Source of the DNA: Lachnospiraceae bacterium
GTDB lineage: Bacteria; Bacillota; Clostridia; Lachnospirales; Lachnospiraceae
Assembly: GCA_017553505.1 (NCBI GenBank)
Contig: JAFZLD010000025.1
Location: 265,661-329,660 of the forward strand
Length of the DNA stretch: 64,000 nucleotides
Direction of reading: 5' to 3'
Part shown: positions 1 through 10,771 of the stretch, in pieces
Layout of the letters: each line of letters begins with the position of its first letter
Position numbering within the stretch: the first letter of the stretch is position 1
Position numbers and translations under genes: made by a program
Notes under the pieces: generated by a model
What the model was told of the DNA's origin: nothing
Database searches by the model: none
What the model saw: the letters and a program-made list of their open reading frames with translations, nothing else

Positions 1-43
1 ACTTACCCTCGGGAATTGCAGCTCCGCAATTGGGACATTTCAT
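1..43 (-). CDS. Zinc-ribbon protein, N-terminal fragment (cut by window start)
   Basis: An ATG at 43 on the minus strand opens a frame that runs off the left edge. Only 14 residues are visible: MKCPNCGAAIPEGK. The CPNCGA motif followed by IPEGK is typical of the first half of a zinc-ribbon or double zinc-ribbon domain. A GAGGG ribosome binding site lies 11 bases upstream of the ATG, just beyond the folD stop, so it is probably the last visible gene of the ftsK-fhs-folD operon. What follows the zinc ribbon cannot be known from this window. Confidence 0.6.
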   Translation of the reverse strand, partial: MKCPNCGAAIPEGK

Positions 44-63
44 AACTTAATCAACCCTCTTTT

Positions 64-900
64 TTATCGTTCCATAGCCTCTACGCAATTGTTCATAAGC
101 ATTGCAATTGTCATAGGTCCGACTCCTCCGGGAACCGGAGTAATCTTGGAAACCATATCTTTAACATCATCAAAATCTACGTCTCCGCACATTTTGTTAT
201 TCTCATCCCGATGGATGCCTACGTCGATTACTACGGCACCTTCCTTGACATACTCGGAATTAATCATTCGAGGCTTGCCCACCGCAGCAATAAGGATGTC
301 AGCACCTTTACATATCTCTTTAAGATTCTGAGTCTTGGAGTGGCAAATCGTCACCGTAGCGTTCTCTCTAAGCATAAGAAGCGCCATGGGCTTGCCAACT
401 ATGTTACTGCGGCCGATTACCACGCAGTGCTTGCCGGCGATTTCAACGTTGCTTCTCTTAAGAAGCTGAATAACTCCGGCGGGAGTGCATGAAACAAATC
501 CTCTGTTGCCTACACACAAAGCTCCGACGTTTTCAACGTGGAATCCGTCCACGTCTTTCCGAGGCGAAATTGCCTTAATAATCTTATCCTCGTCAATGTG
601 CTTGGGAACGGGAAGCTGAACCAGAATACCGATTATCTCGGGCTTATTGTTGAGTTCATCGATAATGGTTAAAAGTTCTGCCTCGGATGTATTCTCACTG
701 AGTTCGTAAGATACAGAGCCGATACCTATGTATTCACAAGCTTTCTTTTTGTTCTTAACGTAAATGGATGAAGCGGGATCGTTGCCTACCTGAATAACAG
801 CAAGTGAGCCGTCGTGTCCGTGCTTCTTAAGCTCTGCAACACGGGCTTTGAGTTCATCCTTGATAGTCTGTGAAATAAGTTTGCCGTCGATTAATTCCAT
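64..900 (-). CDS. folD: Bifunctional methylene-THF dehydrogenase / methenyl-THF cyclohydrolase
   Basis: This cytosolic one-carbon enzyme oxidises 5,10-methylene-THF to methenyl-THF and hydrolyses that to 10-formyl-THF. The 278-aa length is normal for the family. Visible signatures are the catalytic Tyr47 and Lys51 in YVKNKKKACE, the NADP-binding segment GRSNIVGKPMALL near residue 165, and the C-terminal PVPGGVGPMT near 255. It lies 26 bases downstream of the formate-THF ligase gene, so the pair forms a formate-to-methylene-THF branch for purine, serine and methionine synthesis. No acetogenesis genes are visible, so an acetogenic role should not be assumed. Confidence 0.96.
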   Translation of the reverse strand: MELIDGKLISQTIKDELKARVAELKKHGHDGSLAVIQVGNDPASSIYVKNKKKACEYIGIGSVSYELSENTSEAELLTIIDELNNKPEIIGILVQLPVPKHIDEDKIIKAISPRKDVDGFHVENVGALCVGNRGFVSCTPAGVIQLLKRSNVEIAGKHCVVIGRSNIVGKPMALLMLRENATVTICHSKTQNLKEICKGADILIAAVGKPRMINSEYVKEGAVVIDVGIHRDENNKMCGDVDFDDVKDMVSKITPVPGGVGPMTIAMLMNNCVEAMER

Positions 901-925
901 AACGCCCTCCTGATAGGTTTATGGC

Positions 926-2596
926 TTAGAATAAGCCCTTTATTACTCCATTCTCATCAATATCGATTCTGTATGCCGCAGGTTCCTTGGAAAGACCGGG
1001 CATCGTCACTACCTGACCGGTAAGTACTACCACAAAGCCTGCACCTGCAGAAATATATACTTCACGAACATTAAGTGTATAGCCTTCCGGACGACCGAGA
1101 AGTGTAGGGTCGTCAGACAAAGAATACTGAGTCTTGGCAATACAAACCGGAACCTTGCCAAAACCAAGCACGGTAAGCTTATCAAGCATCTTAAGAGCTT
1201 CTGTTGAGAACGCAACGTCCTTGGCACCGTAAATCTTGGTGGCAACTGCCTCAATCTTATCTTTAAGCGGCATGTCGTCATCATAGATAGGCTTAAAGTT
1301 GCTCTTCTTTTCTTCAAGAGTCTTGAGAACCTTCTCGGCAAGCTCTATGCCACCCTCGCCGCCTTTCTCCCAGACTTTGGAAAGAGCGAATTCGCAATCT
1401 CTGTCTTCGCAGAACTTCTTGACAAAAGAAAGCTCCGCTTCTGTATCTGAAGAAAACTCGTTAAGAGTGATTATTATCGGAACATTGTACTGCTTAAGAT
1501 TCTCGATATGCTTTTCAAGGTTAACGATACCTTTCTTAAGTGCATCAAGATTCTCGGTACCAAGATCAGCCTTGGCAACGCCACCATTATATTTCAACGC
1601 GCGAACTGTAGCAACAAGTACTACTGCATCAGGCTTAAGGCCTGCCTTGCGACACTTAATGTCAAAGAACTTCTCCGCTCCGAGATCTGCGCCAAATCCT
1701 GCCTCAGTAATAACATAGTCAGCCATCTTCAAAGCGTATTTGGTAGCTCTTACAGAGTTACATCCATGCGCGATATTGGCGAAAGGACCGCCGTGAATAA
1801 TAGCGGGTGTATGCTCAAGTGTCTGAATAATATTGGGCTTAAGTGCGTCTTTAAGAAGAACAGCCATGGAACCTACCGCCTTAAGCTCGCCTGCGGTAAC
1901 AGGCTCACCCTTAAAGTTGTAAGCCACAATAATCTTGGATAATCTGTCCTTTAAGTCAGCCATATCTTCGGCAAGACACAAAATAGCCATAATCTCGCTG
2001 GCAACGGTAATAACAAAGTGATCTTCTCTTACCATACCGTCGGATTTCTTGCCAAGACCTACTACTATATTTCTGAGAGCGCGGTCATTCATATCAAGAC
2101 ATCTCTTCCAGATTACAGAACGAGGATCGATGCCAAGCTCGTTACCCTGCTGGATATGATTGTCAAGAATCGCTGCAAGTAAATTATTGGCTGATGTAAT
2201 TGCATGAAAATCGCCGGTAAAATGAAGGTTTAAATCCTCCATGGGAACTACCTGCGCATATCCGCCACCTGCCGCACCGCCTTTAATACCGAAACACGGT
2301 CCCAAAGAAGGCTCACGCAAAGCAACTACGCTTTTCTTACCAAGCTTGTTAAATGCTTGTGTAAGACCAATACTCGTAGTAGTCTTGCCTTCTCCGGCAG
2401 GAGTGGGGTTAATGGCCGTAACAAGAATAAGCTTACCGTCTTTTTTGTTCTTATTCTTCTCGTACCATTCGTCGGAAATCTTGGCCTTATATTTGCCATA
2501 GTACTCAAGATCGTCCTCGGTAATGCCGGCCTTTAATGCCACATCTCTGATATGAAGCATCGTAGCTTCCTGTGCGATTTCAATATCACTCTTCAT
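926..2596 (-). CDS. fhs: Formate-tetrahydrofolate ligase
   Basis: The enzyme makes 10-formyl-THF from formate, THF and ATP. The 556-aa length matches the family, and the ATP-binding segment [16 protein letters not shown] lies near residues 62-77. I chose the ATG at 2596 (MKSDIEIAQ) because AAGGGAGAT sits just upstream; the longer frame to 2653 would add 19 residues that overlap the ftsK stop and lack homology-like character. The start is 16 bases after the ftsK stop and folD follows immediately, so the gene is clearly inside this operon. Confidence 0.96.
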   Translation of the reverse strand: MKSDIEIAQEATMLHIRDVALKAGITEDDLEYYGKYKAKISDEWYEKNKNKKDGKLILVTAINPTPAGEGKTTTSIGLTQAFNKLGKKSVVALREPSLGPCFGIKGGAAGGGYAQVVPMEDLNLHFTGDFHAITSANNLLAAILDNHIQQGNELGIDPRSVIWKRCLDMNDRALRNIVVGLGKKSDGMVREDHFVITVASEIMAILCLAEDMADLKDRLSKIIVAYNFKGEPVTAGELKAVGSMAVLLKDALKPNIIQTLEHTPAIIHGGPFANIAHGCNSVRATKYALKMADYVITEAGFGADLGAEKFFDIKCRKAGLKPDAVVLVATVRALKYNGGVAKADLGTENLDALKKGIVNLEKHIENLKQYNVPIIITLNEFSSDTEAELSFVKKFCEDRDCEFALSKVWEKGGEGGIELAEKVLKTLEEKKSNFKPIYDDDMPLKDKIEAVATKIYGAKDVAFSTEALKMLDKLTVLGFGKVPVCIAKTQYSLSDDPTLLGRPEGYTLNVREVYISAGAGFVVVLTGQVVTMPGLSKEPAAYRIDIDENGVIKGLF

Positions 2597-2612
2597 TAAA
2601 TGTATATCTCCC

Positions 2613-5219
2613 TTATCCGCCGTATTCTTCAAGATAATTCTCAAACTGGTCACGGCTCATTATTATCTGCCTTGGCTTAGTTCCTTCATCGGGGCCCACA
2701 ACCCCTGCGTCGGATAACTGGTCCATTATTCTGGCGGCTCTGTTAAAGCCCATTTTGAATTTTCTCTGTATATTACCAATCGAAGCCTTATTGGAATCGA
2801 TTACGTAAAACCCTACGTCTGTAAAGAGCGGATCGTTGCCGTCATCACCACCGTCTCCGGAAGCTGCGCCTGAGCCGCCTTCTGCCTTTCTCTCGCATGC
2901 CTTGATCTTTTCTTCAATCATTGCATCGTATGCGGGAGTGCCTTGTTTCTTAACAAATTCAACAACAGAGTTAACTTCCTTGTCGGATACGAAACCACCC
3001 TGAAGTCTGATGGGTTTCTTAAGTCCTTTCGGGAAGAACAGCATATCGCCCTTACCGAGAAGTTCTTCCGCGCCACCCATATCAAGTATGGTACGCGAGT
3101 CAACGTTACTGGATACAGCAAAAGCAATACGGCTCGGCATATTAGCCTTAATAACGCCTGTAATGACGTCTACGGACGGTCTCTGAGTTGCGATGATTAA
3201 ATGTATGCCTGCAGCTCTGGCAAGCTGTGTAAGGCTCTGTATGGAGTCCTCAACGTTCTTACGCTCTGCAAGCATTAAGTCAGCCACCTCATCTACAATA
3301 ATTACGAGATGAGGCATCTTCTTCTCTTCAAGCTCGCCACGCTGCTTAAGCGCACTTGTATAGCCTTCGATATCTCTTACACCATACTCGGCGAACTTAT
3401 TGAAACGCTCATGCATTTCGGTAACTGCGAAGTTAAGTGTCGCAGCCGCCTTCTTAATATCCGTAACAACCGGCAACATCAAATGCGGGATGCCGTTATA
3501 TACGCTTAACTCAACGACCTTGGGGTCAATCATGATAAGCTTCACGTCGTCGGGGCTTGCTTTGTACAGAATACTCATAATCATGGTATTGATACAAACC
3601 GATTTACCGGAACCCGTAGCACCTGCAATAAGAAGATGCGGGAAGCTGTTGATATTATAAACGATTGTCCTGCCGGTGATATCCTTACCTACGGCAAAAG
3701 CAAGATTGGAGTCTGATTCCTTGTATTCCTTGCTCTCCAATAATTCTCGCAAAAGAACGGGCTGCGATTCCTTATTGGGAACCTCTATACCTATAGCGGC
3801 CTTGCCGGGAATAGGTGCCTCGATACGAATCTCCGATGCGGCGAGGTTAAGCTTGATATCGTCGGAAAGGTTCTTAATGCGGCTTACCTTAACACCGAGC
3901 TTGGGCTGAAGTTCGAATCTTGTAACTGAAGGACCCTGGCTGATGTCAGTAACGGTTGCTTCCACACCAAAAATTGCAAGAGTATCCTGAAGTTTCTGGG
4001 CAGTCTGTCTGATAGACTGGGCAGAGTCTCCGGCTTTCTTGGTACCGACGCTTAAAAGGTCTAACGGAGGAAGTTTGTATCCTGAATAATCAGATACTTC
4101 CGCAGGCTGAATTACAGCAGGTGCTTCAGGCTTACGCGCAACGGGGCGTTTAACCTCGGAACCGTTTCTGCCTATACCCGGTGCGGGCTCAGGCTTAGCA
4201 GGTATATACTCTTCCACAACCTCTTCGACAGGAGCTATATCTGTCACTCCGTTAATCGGTATTTCAGGTACAGTGTATGTTAATGTAGCGGGATCGAAGT
4301 CATTAAGAATAATCTCGTGAACATCGCCCACTTCCGGCTTAGTCTTCGTATCATCGGGCTGAACTTCTTTGACTAAGGTTGTGTCTGTTGTTACACCGGT
4401 TACCTTTCGGTTCTTTCTAAGCACTTCCTCGTCCATCTTGGCCTGACGTTCGGCGTCTCGTCTTTCCTGAAGAGCCTTCTCTCTGGCCTGGCGTTCTTCC
4501 TCAGCTCTGCGACGGTCTTCCTCGGCTCTTAAACGTTTCTCCTCTCGTCTTTTAGCTGCCTCCTGACGTCTGTCTTCGTAGAACTCCGCCTTGTAACGAC
4601 GATCCTCTTCCTTCACGCCCTGCATGTATTCCTTGGTATCACGAACACTCTTAACGAGAGATTTCTCAGTCAAAAGAACAATGCATATAAGAATAAGGGC
4701 AATGATAACAATCAATGTTCCAACAAGGTCAATCAATGACAAAAGACCGTAATTGAGCGAAGCAGCAATAACTCCGCCACCTTTGTGAGTGGTCTTGGAA
4801 AAATTGTAAATTTCAGCAACGTTATACTTGTCCAATGTGGAAGTAACACCGTTAATAAGATCTACAATCATCGACACCAGCACAAACAGCATCGAAGCGC
4901 ATACGCACTTTACCGTAAGTCCTCTGCGTCCCACGCTCATGGATGCATAAATATAAAGTCCTGCCACAAATATAGCCACTATGTAGTTTAAAAGGCCAAA
5001 CACGCCAAAAAAGAAGCCCGATAATGCGGCTCCGAATTTGCCTACCAGATTAAAGTTGCATACGAAAAGAAAAATGCACACGCAAACAAAGAGGATAATC
5101 TTAATATCCCTTGCAAGCTCGTAATCCTGTTTGGTTCTTTTTCTCGATTGAGTTGAGGAAGTTGTTCTTCTCTTAGTCGAATTGCTCTTCCTTGTCTGAG
5201 GTTTTCTGGTTGTTCCCAT
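2613..5219 (-). CDS. ftsK: FtsK/SpoIIIE-family DNA translocase
   Basis: A membrane-anchored ATP-driven DNA pump that clears chromosomal DNA from the division or sporulation septum. Reading order: basic N-terminus, about four membrane segments (residues 35-190), a charged coiled-coil linker rich in Arg/Glu (210-275), then the motor with Walker [10 protein letters not shown] near 538, [17 protein letters not shown] and [14 protein letters not shown]-terminal gamma winged-helix domain (about 800-865), which normally recognises polar DNA repeats, carries [19 protein letters not shown]. The ATG at 5219 is preferred over 5228 because a GGATGG element is placed to serve it. Family members are often about 750-900 aa. 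FtsK and SpoIIIE roles cannot be separated here. Confidence 0.93.
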   Translation of the reverse strand: MGTTRKPQTRKSNSTKRRTTSSTQSRKRTKQDYELARDIKIILFVCVCIFLFVCNFNLVGKFGAALSGFFFGVFGLLNYIVAIFVAGLYIYASMSVGRRGLTVKCVCASMLFVLVSMIVDLINGVTSTLDKYNVAEIYNFSKTTHKGGGVIAASLNYGLLSLIDLVGTLIVIIALILICIVLLTEKSLVKSVRDTKEYMQGVKEEDRRYKAEFYEDRRQEAAKRREEKRLRAEEDRRRAEEERQAREKALQERRDAERQAKMDEEVLRKNRKVTGVTTDTTLVKEVQPDDTKTKPEVGDVHEIILNDFDPATLTYTVPEIPINGVTDIAPVEEVVEEYIPAKPEPAPGIGRNGSEVKRPVARKPEAPAVIQPAEVSDYSGYKLPPLDLLSVGTKKAGDSAQSIRQTAQKLQDTLAIFGVEATVTDISQGPSVTRFELQPKLGVKVSRIKNLSDDIKLNLAASEIRIEAPIPGKAAIGIEVPNKESQPVLLRELLESKEYKESDSNLAFAVGKDITGRTIVYNINSFPHLLIAGATGSGKSVCINTMIMSILYKASPDDVKLIMIDPKVVELSVYNGIPHLMLPVVTDIKKAAATLNFAVTEMHERFNKFAEYGVRDIEGYTSALKQRGELEEKKMPHLVIIVDEVADLMLAERKNVEDSIQSLTQLARAAGIHLIIATQRPSVDVITGVIKANMPSRIAFAVSSNVDSRTILDMGGAEELLGKGDMLFFPKGLKKPIRLQGGFVSDKEVNSVVEFVKKQGTPAYDAMIEEKIKACERKAEGGSGAASGDGGDDGNDPLFTDVGFYVIDSNKASIGNIQRKFKMGFNRAARIMDQLSDAGVVGPDEGTKPRQIIMSRDQFENYLEEYGG

Positions 5220-5278
5220 TGATACCATCCGATTTATATCAAAATATATTTCTCAAAATTATAACATAAATAGTCTAT

Positions 5279-6805
5279 TTATTTAATGTCAAAATCATCA
5301 TTCGGAGAAATTTCGACATCGTATTTCATGAGGTCATCCGAAGGTTCGAAAGCATAGTCGATTGACTTCTTAACATGCTTCTTGGGCATGGGCAAAGGAG
5401 TCTCGAAGAATTTGGGTACTTCTCGCTTTTCTTCTGTCTGCTCGGCAGTCTTCTCTTCGACGTTCTCTACCGGCTTATCTTCGATACTCTCTACCGGCTT
5501 ATCTTCCGTAGCTTCATTAACTGCAGGCATCTCGGGAGTTGTCTCAAGAGCTGTCTCTTCAGGTGTCTCCACAATAACAGTTGCGGGCTCCTCTGTAACG
5601 TCTGCAATCGGCGCTTCGAACTTGTCCTGCTCTGTAGCCTGTACCGGTATAAAGTAACCATCGATATTGTCTTCAGGAACGCCCTCTGCCTTCTTATAGT
5701 TCTTAAACAGCAGATTGTCGGCTCCTATTCCGGCCAGAATACAAAGGCTGATTATTATGAACCAGAATGTATTATTAGATGATTTATCAAACAGATGAAT
5801 AACCATCAACACCACCAACAATATGTTGGCAAAAGAAATCTCATCCGATTCATTCTTAAGATGCGAAAGATACGCAAACAGCGCAAAGGTTGCAATGACC
5901 GTAACGCATACCAGCGCAACAAATGTAATATTCTCAGGCGTGATTGCAAAGATATCAACATCATAAATACTCTTAATTTCAAACGGTTTAAAAGCAAAAT
6001 GATTAAGCAAAATTACCGCAATCAGCGTAACACCCGCAACTATATAACACATTACGGGCTTGGTCTTGGTATATACATCAAGAAAATATGTAACCAGGAA
6101 CACTAAAAGCGATACTGTCAAAAAGAATAAATTGAATCCCGCAATTTCATACATTAAACCTACGGTCGCTCTCGATATCATCAGAACCGCGAATACAACA
6201 AGCGAAGGAAGCTTTCCGAAGATGTACTTGACAGACATAAACATCATCACGGAAGCAATCACATAAAGGATAATGTTCAGCACTGAGGGAACAGTCAACG
6301 TATCACCGAAAATGCGCAAAAGAAGCGCCGCTATATATGAATATAGCTTATGGAAAAAATTATCAAAAGAAACTTCGTTACCAAAGAACAGATTCAAAAG
6401 ATTCTTCCAATATCCCGCCCCTGCGGTAGTGTCGGTATAATTCTTGATGGTTTCCCATTCTTTGATAACTTTGAGATTATTGATTCTTACAAATACGCCG
6501 TACGATAATAACAGCGCAAACATAAACCAGTAGATAACTGTTGAAATAATGGCACCGTCACTTGTATTTCTGACGGCAATCTTGCTCTTAATCAGAGAAA
6601 GAAGGAAGTATAATCCTGCCAAAGCAATAACTATAACTCCGCTGATAAGATAAGGGAGTCCGATACCGTAGAAATATACTCTGCGGCCGGCATTTTCCTC
6701 GAAAATTGTCAATAACGAAACAAAGAGTGTATAAAGATATACACTCATTATTACAGTTCCGATAGTGAAATTGATATAACCAAATACACTTTTCTTAAGG
6801 CGCAT
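5279..6805 (-). CDS. Polytopic membrane protein with acidic cytoplasmic tail, possible GT-C-like envelope protein
   Basis: The 508-residue product is unrecognised at family level. Residues 1-370 contain about ten hydrophobic helices; residues 380-508 form a Glu/Pro/Thr-rich tail with a short internal repeat (EDKPVES, EDKPVEN, EEKTAEQ) ending in a basic then acidic segment. The arrangement resembles bacterial GT-C or GtrC-type glycosyl-transfer membrane proteins. It directly follows a GtrB-like glycosyltransferase by 15 bases, which supports a role in transferring a lipid-linked sugar. No classical DD/DE catalytic loop motif is certain, so the function is inference. The stop codon is embedded in an AT-rich palindrome (5266-5282). 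Confidence 0.6.
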   Translation of the reverse strand: MRLKKSVFGYINFTIGTVIMSVYLYTLFVSLLTIFEENAGRRVYFYGIGLPYLISGVIVIALAGLYFLLSLIKSKIAVRNTSDGAIISTVIYWFMFALLLSYGVFVRINNLKVIKEWETIKNYTDTTAGAGYWKNLLNLFFGNEVSFDNFFHKLYSYIAALLLRIFGDTLTVPSVLNIILYVIASVMMFMSVKYIFGKLPSLVVFAVLMISRATVGLMYEIAGFNLFFLTVSLLVFLVTYFLDVYTKTKPVMCYIVAGVTLIAVILLNHFAFKPFEIKSIYDVDIFAITPENITFVALVCVTVIATFALFAYLSHLKNESDEISFANILLVVLMVIHLFDKSSNNTFWFIIISLCILAGIGADNLLFKNYKKAEGVPEDNIDGYFIPVQATEQDKFEAPIADVTEEPATVIVETPEETALETTPEMPAVNEATEDKPVESIEDKPVENVEEKTAEQTEEKREVPKFFETPLPMPKKHVKKSIDYAFEPSDDLMKYDVEISPNDDFDIK

Positions 6806-6820
6806 AGGGCTCCCCTTTTT

Positions 6821-7777
6821 CTATGCTTCTTGATCTGATAAAACCTTTTCTATATTGTAGCGAGGTCTGTGCTTGGACTCAACATAAATCTTGCCTATGT
6901 ACTGACCTATAAGACCGATACATAAAAGCTGCACTCCACCCAAAAACCAGATGGAAAGAATAAGTGATGTCCAACCGGGCTCCACCGAACCCGTGAAGTA
7001 TGAAACAAACGCATAAATAGCGGCACAAATGCTTAAAAATACTATAATTCCGCCCACCCATGTAATAAGGGAAATGGGCTTAATACTGAATGAAGAAATT
7101 CCGTTAAAAGCAAGTGCGAGCATCTTTTTAAGCGGATACTTACTCTCTCCCGCCACGCGTTCCTTGCGGTCGTAATATACGCAGTCGGTCTCGTAACCGA
7201 TCTGAGTAACAATACCGCGAATAAACAAATTCGATTCCTTGTACTCGGAGAACTGCTCCATGGCACGCTTGCTCATGAGTCTGAAATCGGCGTGATTGTA
7301 AACCGTCTTAACACCCATGGCATTCATAAGCTTGTAGAAGCCTTCTGCGGTAGTACGCTTAAAGAAAGTGTCTGTAGTACGTTTCTTACGTACACCGTAT
7401 ACGATGTCCTTGCCCTCATGGAACTTGTCCACCATTTCTTCGATAACGGCTACATCGTCCTGAAGATCGGCGTCTATTGAAACGGACATATCGCACATGT
7501 CCTTGGCTGTGTTAAGCCCTGCGGTAAGTGCAAACTGATGGCCTACGTTACCCGCAAGCTTAACTCCGAATATCTGCTTCGGATATAAAGCATGCTCTTC
7601 TTCTATAAGCTTCCAGGTAGCATCCTTGGAGCCGTCATTTACAAACATAACAAAGCTGTCCTCGGATATCTTGCCCTTGGAAACTAAGTCATTAAGAACT
7701 CCTCTTAATGCTTCGGATGCAATTTTTAATACTTCTTCTTCGTTGTAACAAGGAACAACTATTCCAAGTCTGTCCAC
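6821..7777 (-). CDS. GtrB/DPM1-like family 2 glycosyltransferase (polyprenyl-phosphate sugar transferase)
   Basis: Predicted to load a sugar onto undecaprenyl phosphate at the inner membrane face. The 318-aa protein begins with a GT2 fold (VVPCYNEEEVL; FVNDGSKDATW; SIDADLQDD as the DXD-type metal site; GVRKKRTTD) and ends in two transmembrane helices (about 228-295), the usual bactoprenol glucosyltransferase plan. The start codon is GTG at 7777 with a GAGGGG ribosome binding site nine bases upstream. It sits between metY and a polytopic membrane gene that may flip or transfer the sugar. The acceptor and the sugar are unknown. Confidence 0.88.
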   Translation of the reverse strand: MDRLGIVVPCYNEEEVLKIASEALRGVLNDLVSKGKISEDSFVMFVNDGSKDATWKLIEEEHALYPKQIFGVKLAGNVGHQFALTAGLNTAKDMCDMSVSIDADLQDDVAVIEEMVDKFHEGKDIVYGVRKKRTTDTFFKRTTAEGFYKLMNAMGVKTVYNHADFRLMSKRAMEQFSEYKESNLFIRGIVTQIGYETDCVYYDRKERVAGESKYPLKKMLALAFNGISSFSIKPISLITWVGGIIVFLSICAAIYAFVSYFTGSVEPGWTSLILSIWFLGGVQLLCIGLIGQYIGKIYVESKHRPRYNIEKVLSDQEA

Positions 7778-7795
7778 TTAACTATACCCCTCTTA

Positions 7796-9058
7796 TTAAC
7801 CGATAGCCTGAGCTAAATCTTCGATAATATCGTCAACGTTCTCAATACCTACTGAAAGTCTTACAAGATCAGGTGAAATGCCTGCCTCTTTGAGCTGTTC
7901 TTCATTCATCTGGCGATGTGTATGACTTGCGGGATGAAGCACGCAAGTACGCGCATCCGCAACGTGAGTAACGATTGCAATAAGTTTAAGCTTATCCATA
8001 ACAGCAGCGGATGCTTCTCTGGAGCCCATACCGAAGGTAATTACTCCGGAAGTACCGTTAGGCATGTATTTCTGAGCTAAATCATAGTATTTATTGGACT
8101 TAAGTCCGGGATAGTTAACCCATGCAACCTTGGGATTCTTCTCAAGCCACTCGGCAACCTTCTGTGCATTGGCACAGTGACGCTCCATTCTGAGGGCAAG
8201 AGTCTCAAGACCGATGTTAATATAAAAAGCATGCTGAGGAGACTGAATGGAACCGAAGTCTCTCATAAGCTGAGCGGTACATTTGGTAATGTATGCGCCC
8301 TTGCCGAATTTCTCGGCATATACAAGACCGTGATATGTCTCATCGGGTGTGCAAAGTCCGGGGAACTTATCCTTATGAGCCATCCAGTCGAAGTTACCGG
8401 AATCAACGATACATCCGCCTACTGTAGCAGCGTGACCGTCCATGTACTTAGTGGTAGCATGGGTAACGATGTCTACACCGAATTCAAAAGGTCTGCAGTT
8501 GATGGGTGTAGGGAAAGTATTGTCTACGATTACGGGAACGCCGTGAGCGTGAGCAACCTTGGCAAACTTTTCAAAGTCGAAAACGTTAAGTCCGGGATTG
8601 GCAACGGATTCACCGAATACGCACTTGGTATTGTCTTTAAATGCAGCGTTTAATTCTTCCTCTGTGCAGTCGGGATCTACAACGATGGCTTCAATACCCA
8701 TCTTGGCCATTGTGTTCTTTAAAAGGTTAAAGGTACCACCGTAAATAGCGCTGGACATAATGAAGCTGTCTCCGCACTCACAAAGGTTAAATACTGCGTA
8801 GAAATTGGCAGCCTGACCTGAGGAAGTAAGCATTGCGGCAACACCGCCCTCAAGTTCACAAATCTTCTTGGCAACATAGTCGTTGGAAGGATTCTGAAGT
8901 CTGGTATAGAAATAGCCTTCAGCCTCAAGATCGAATAACTTACCCATTTCGTCACTTGACGAATACTTAAAGGTAGTACTTTGAATGATGGGCATGATGC
9001 GGGGTTCGCCGTTCTTAGGCTCATATCCGCCCTGCACGCAAATGGTTTCTTTCCTCAT
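7796..9058 (-). CDS. metY: O-acetylhomoserine aminocarboxypropyltransferase (PLP-dependent sulfhydrylase)
   Basis: Member of the Cys/Met metabolism PLP family that makes homocysteine directly from O-acetylhomoserine and sulfide. The 420-aa length and the acidic, insertion-bearing C-terminal half fit MetY better than the shorter MetB/MetC. The PLP lysine is in THATTKYMDG and the substrate-side motif LHPASHTHRQM is present. ATG at 9058 is chosen over the GTG at 9067 because AGGAGAG sits eight bases upstream of it. It lies 29 bases after yebC and 18 before the glycosyltransferase, so it is probably operonic. No SAM, S-box or T-box leader is visible here. Confidence 0.92.
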   Translation of the reverse strand: MRKETICVQGGYEPKNGEPRIMPIIQSTTFKYSSSDEMGKLFDLEAEGYFYTRLQNPSNDYVAKKICELEGGVAAMLTSSGQAANFYAVFNLCECGDSFIMSSAIYGGTFNLLKNTMAKMGIEAIVVDPDCTEEELNAAFKDNTKCVFGESVANPGLNVFDFEKFAKVAHAHGVPVIVDNTFPTPINCRPFEFGVDIVTHATTKYMDGHAATVGGCIVDSGNFDWMAHKDKFPGLCTPDETYHGLVYAEKFGKGAYITKCTAQLMRDFGSIQSPQHAFYINIGLETLALRMERHCANAQKVAEWLEKNPKVAWVNYPGLKSNKYYDLAQKYMPNGTSGVITFGMGSREASAAVMDKLKLIAIVTHVADARTCVLHPASHTHRQMNEEQLKEAGISPDLVRLSVGIENVDDIIEDLAQAIG

Positions 9059-9087
9059 GGTACACACTCTCCTAAATTATTATTGTA

Positions 9088-9822
9088 TTATTCCTGCTCT
9101 TCCCAGTTGGTGTAAACGTTCTGAACATCGTCGTCTTCATCGAGAAGATCGAGAGTTCTCTGAAGGCTCTTAACGGCAGTTTCATCTGTGAGGCTTACGT
9201 AATTCTGAGGAATCATGGTAACCTCGGCGCTTGCTGCGGTAAGTCCTTCTTTCTCAATAGCTTTCAAAACGTTATCAAATTCATCGGGATCTGTTAAAAT
9301 CTCGTAGCAGTCGTCTTCTTCGCTGAAATCTTCTGCGCCGCAGTCAAGTACGGTCATCATAAGAGTATCGGCGTCCATAGGGCAGTCTTCCTTGTCAATG
9401 TAGATCTGACCCTTCTTGTCAAACATAAAGGATACGCAACCGGGAGTACCGATACTTCCGTTACCCTTTGTGAATGCGCTTCTTACGTTAGCAGCGGTTC
9501 TGTTCTTATTGTCGGTAAGGCAGTCAACGATAATAGCGATACCGTTGGGGCCGTAGCCTTCGTATGAGCAGTATTCGTAGTTAACGGCACTACCTTCGCC
9601 TGCGGCTTTCTTAATACCGCGGTCGATGGTGTCGTTGGGTACGTTATTGGCCTTAGCCTTGGCAATAACGGTTGCAAGTTTAAAGTTATTAGCGGGATCG
9701 GGACCGCCTTCCTTAACAGCTACGGCAATTTCACGGCCGATGATGGTAAAAATCTTGCCCTTAGCTGCGTCGTTTTTCTCTTTTTTGTGTTTGATGTTGG
9801 CAAATTTTGAATGTCCTGACAT
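9088..9822 (-). CDS. yebC: YebC/PmpR-family translation or transcription regulator
   Basis: The 244-aa product opens with the family signature [18 protein letters not shown], followed by [11 protein letters not shown] and GGPDPANNF, and has the acidic C-terminal domain typical of the three-domain YebC fold. Family members were described as DNA-binding regulators, and later work on bacterial YebC proteins and mitochondrial TACO1 indicates relief of ribosome stalling at proline-rich stretches. Its start abuts the stop of the upstream CBS-domain gene, so expression is coupled. Which activity applies here cannot be told from sequence. Confidence 0.93.
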   Translation of the reverse strand: MSGHSKFANIKHKKEKNDAAKGKIFTIIGREIAVAVKEGGPDPANNFKLATVIAKAKANNVPNDTIDRGIKKAAGEGSAVNYEYCSYEGYGPNGIAIIVDCLTDNKNRTAANVRSAFTKGNGSIGTPGCVSFMFDKKGQIYIDKEDCPMDADTLMMTVLDCGAEDFSEEDDCYEILTDPDEFDNVLKAIEKEGLTAASAEVTMIPQNYVSLTDETAVKSLQRTLDLLDEDDDVQNVYTNWEEQE

Positions 9823-10725
9823 TTATAAATCCTCTTCTTTCTCTTTATCATCAATTTTCTTAACGGATACTTTGGAAATCATTCTGTTCTCAACTTTGAG
9901 AATTGAGAATTCGTATCCTCCGTAATCCGTCTTGAAGCTTTCTTTCTTCTCGGGAAGGCGGTCGAGTCTTGAAATCATGAAGCCGTTAAGGGTCTCGAAA
10001 TACTCTGTGTCAAACTTGATTCCGAGAGTGACTTCAACCTCTGAAAGGGGCGTTAAACCGTCAATTATGTAGGTATCGTCGCCCTTGCCGCGAATATGCA
10101 TCTCGTCCACGTCGTACTCGTCCATGATGTTACCCACGATTTCCTCAAGGATATCTTCCATGGAAACAAGGCCGACGGTCTGACCGTATTCGTCGACCAC
10201 GATGGCCATCTGGGTCTTCTTGGACTGCATGGTCTTGAAAAGGTCGTCGATGTTGGTAGTCTCAAGAACCACCAGTGCCTTTCTTATAAGATTCTTAATC
10301 TCACCTATGGGCTTATCAAAAGACTCATCTTTCGAATGAAGACGCATCGCATCTTTAAGATATAGAATACCGATTACATGGTCGAGATTCTCATCATAAA
10401 CAGGATATCTTGAATTGCTGTTGTTAAGCATGAAATTAATTGCATCAAGAAGTCCCGTATCCTTATCGATTGCAACAATATTGGAGCGGTTGGTCATAAT
10501 CTCCCCCGCTTCCTTGTCGTCAAAATTAAAAATATTGTTAATCATCGTGGCTTCGTCGGTCTCAAGCACGCCTTGCTCGTGACTTTCATTGACCATGTCG
10601 ATGATTTCATTCTCCTGTTTTGGTTCTTTCTCCGCTTTTTTCTTAAAAAGGCGAATCAGAATATCAATTATGACCAGGGCGATAAGTACAATTAACAACC
10701 ATATCGCGACGTCGCCTGATTCCAT
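9823..10725 (-). CDS. CorC/HlyC-type CBS-domain membrane-anchored protein
   Basis: About 301 residues: one N-terminal transmembrane helix (residues 7-25), a linker with VLETDEATMINNIF, a CBS pair (about 60-190; EIMTNRSNIVAID and VVDEYGQTVGLVSMEDILEEIVGNI) and a C-terminal CorC_HlyC domain (about 205-290). This is the UPF0053/CNNM cytosolic architecture without the four-helix DUF21 transporter domain, so it probably senses nucleotides or Mg2+ rather than transporting ions. The ATG at 10725 has GGAGG seven bases upstream; the longer frame to 10764 lacks one. It heads the yebC-metY group behind a good promoter. Confidence 0.88.
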   Translation of the reverse strand: MESGDVAIWLLIVLIALVIIDILIRLFKKKAEKEPKQENEIIDMVNESHEQGVLETDEATMINNIFNFDDKEAGEIMTNRSNIVAIDKDTGLLDAINFMLNNSNSRYPVYDENLDHVIGILYLKDAMRLHSKDESFDKPIGEIKNLIRKALVVLETTNIDDLFKTMQSKKTQMAIVVDEYGQTVGLVSMEDILEEIVGNIMDEYDVDEMHIRGKGDDTYIIDGLTPLSEVEVTLGIKFDTEYFETLNGFMISRLDRLPEKKESFKTDYGGYEFSILKVENRMISKVSVKKIDDKEKEEDL

Positions 10726-10771
10726 ACAAATCCTCCGAAAAAATTGTAAGTGTCTTAAAAACACAAAAATA

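Noticed and set aside
3905-3930. tRNA TpsiC-like string GTTCGAATC
   Set aside because: It is inside the ftsK coding region with no acceptor or anticodon stems around it.
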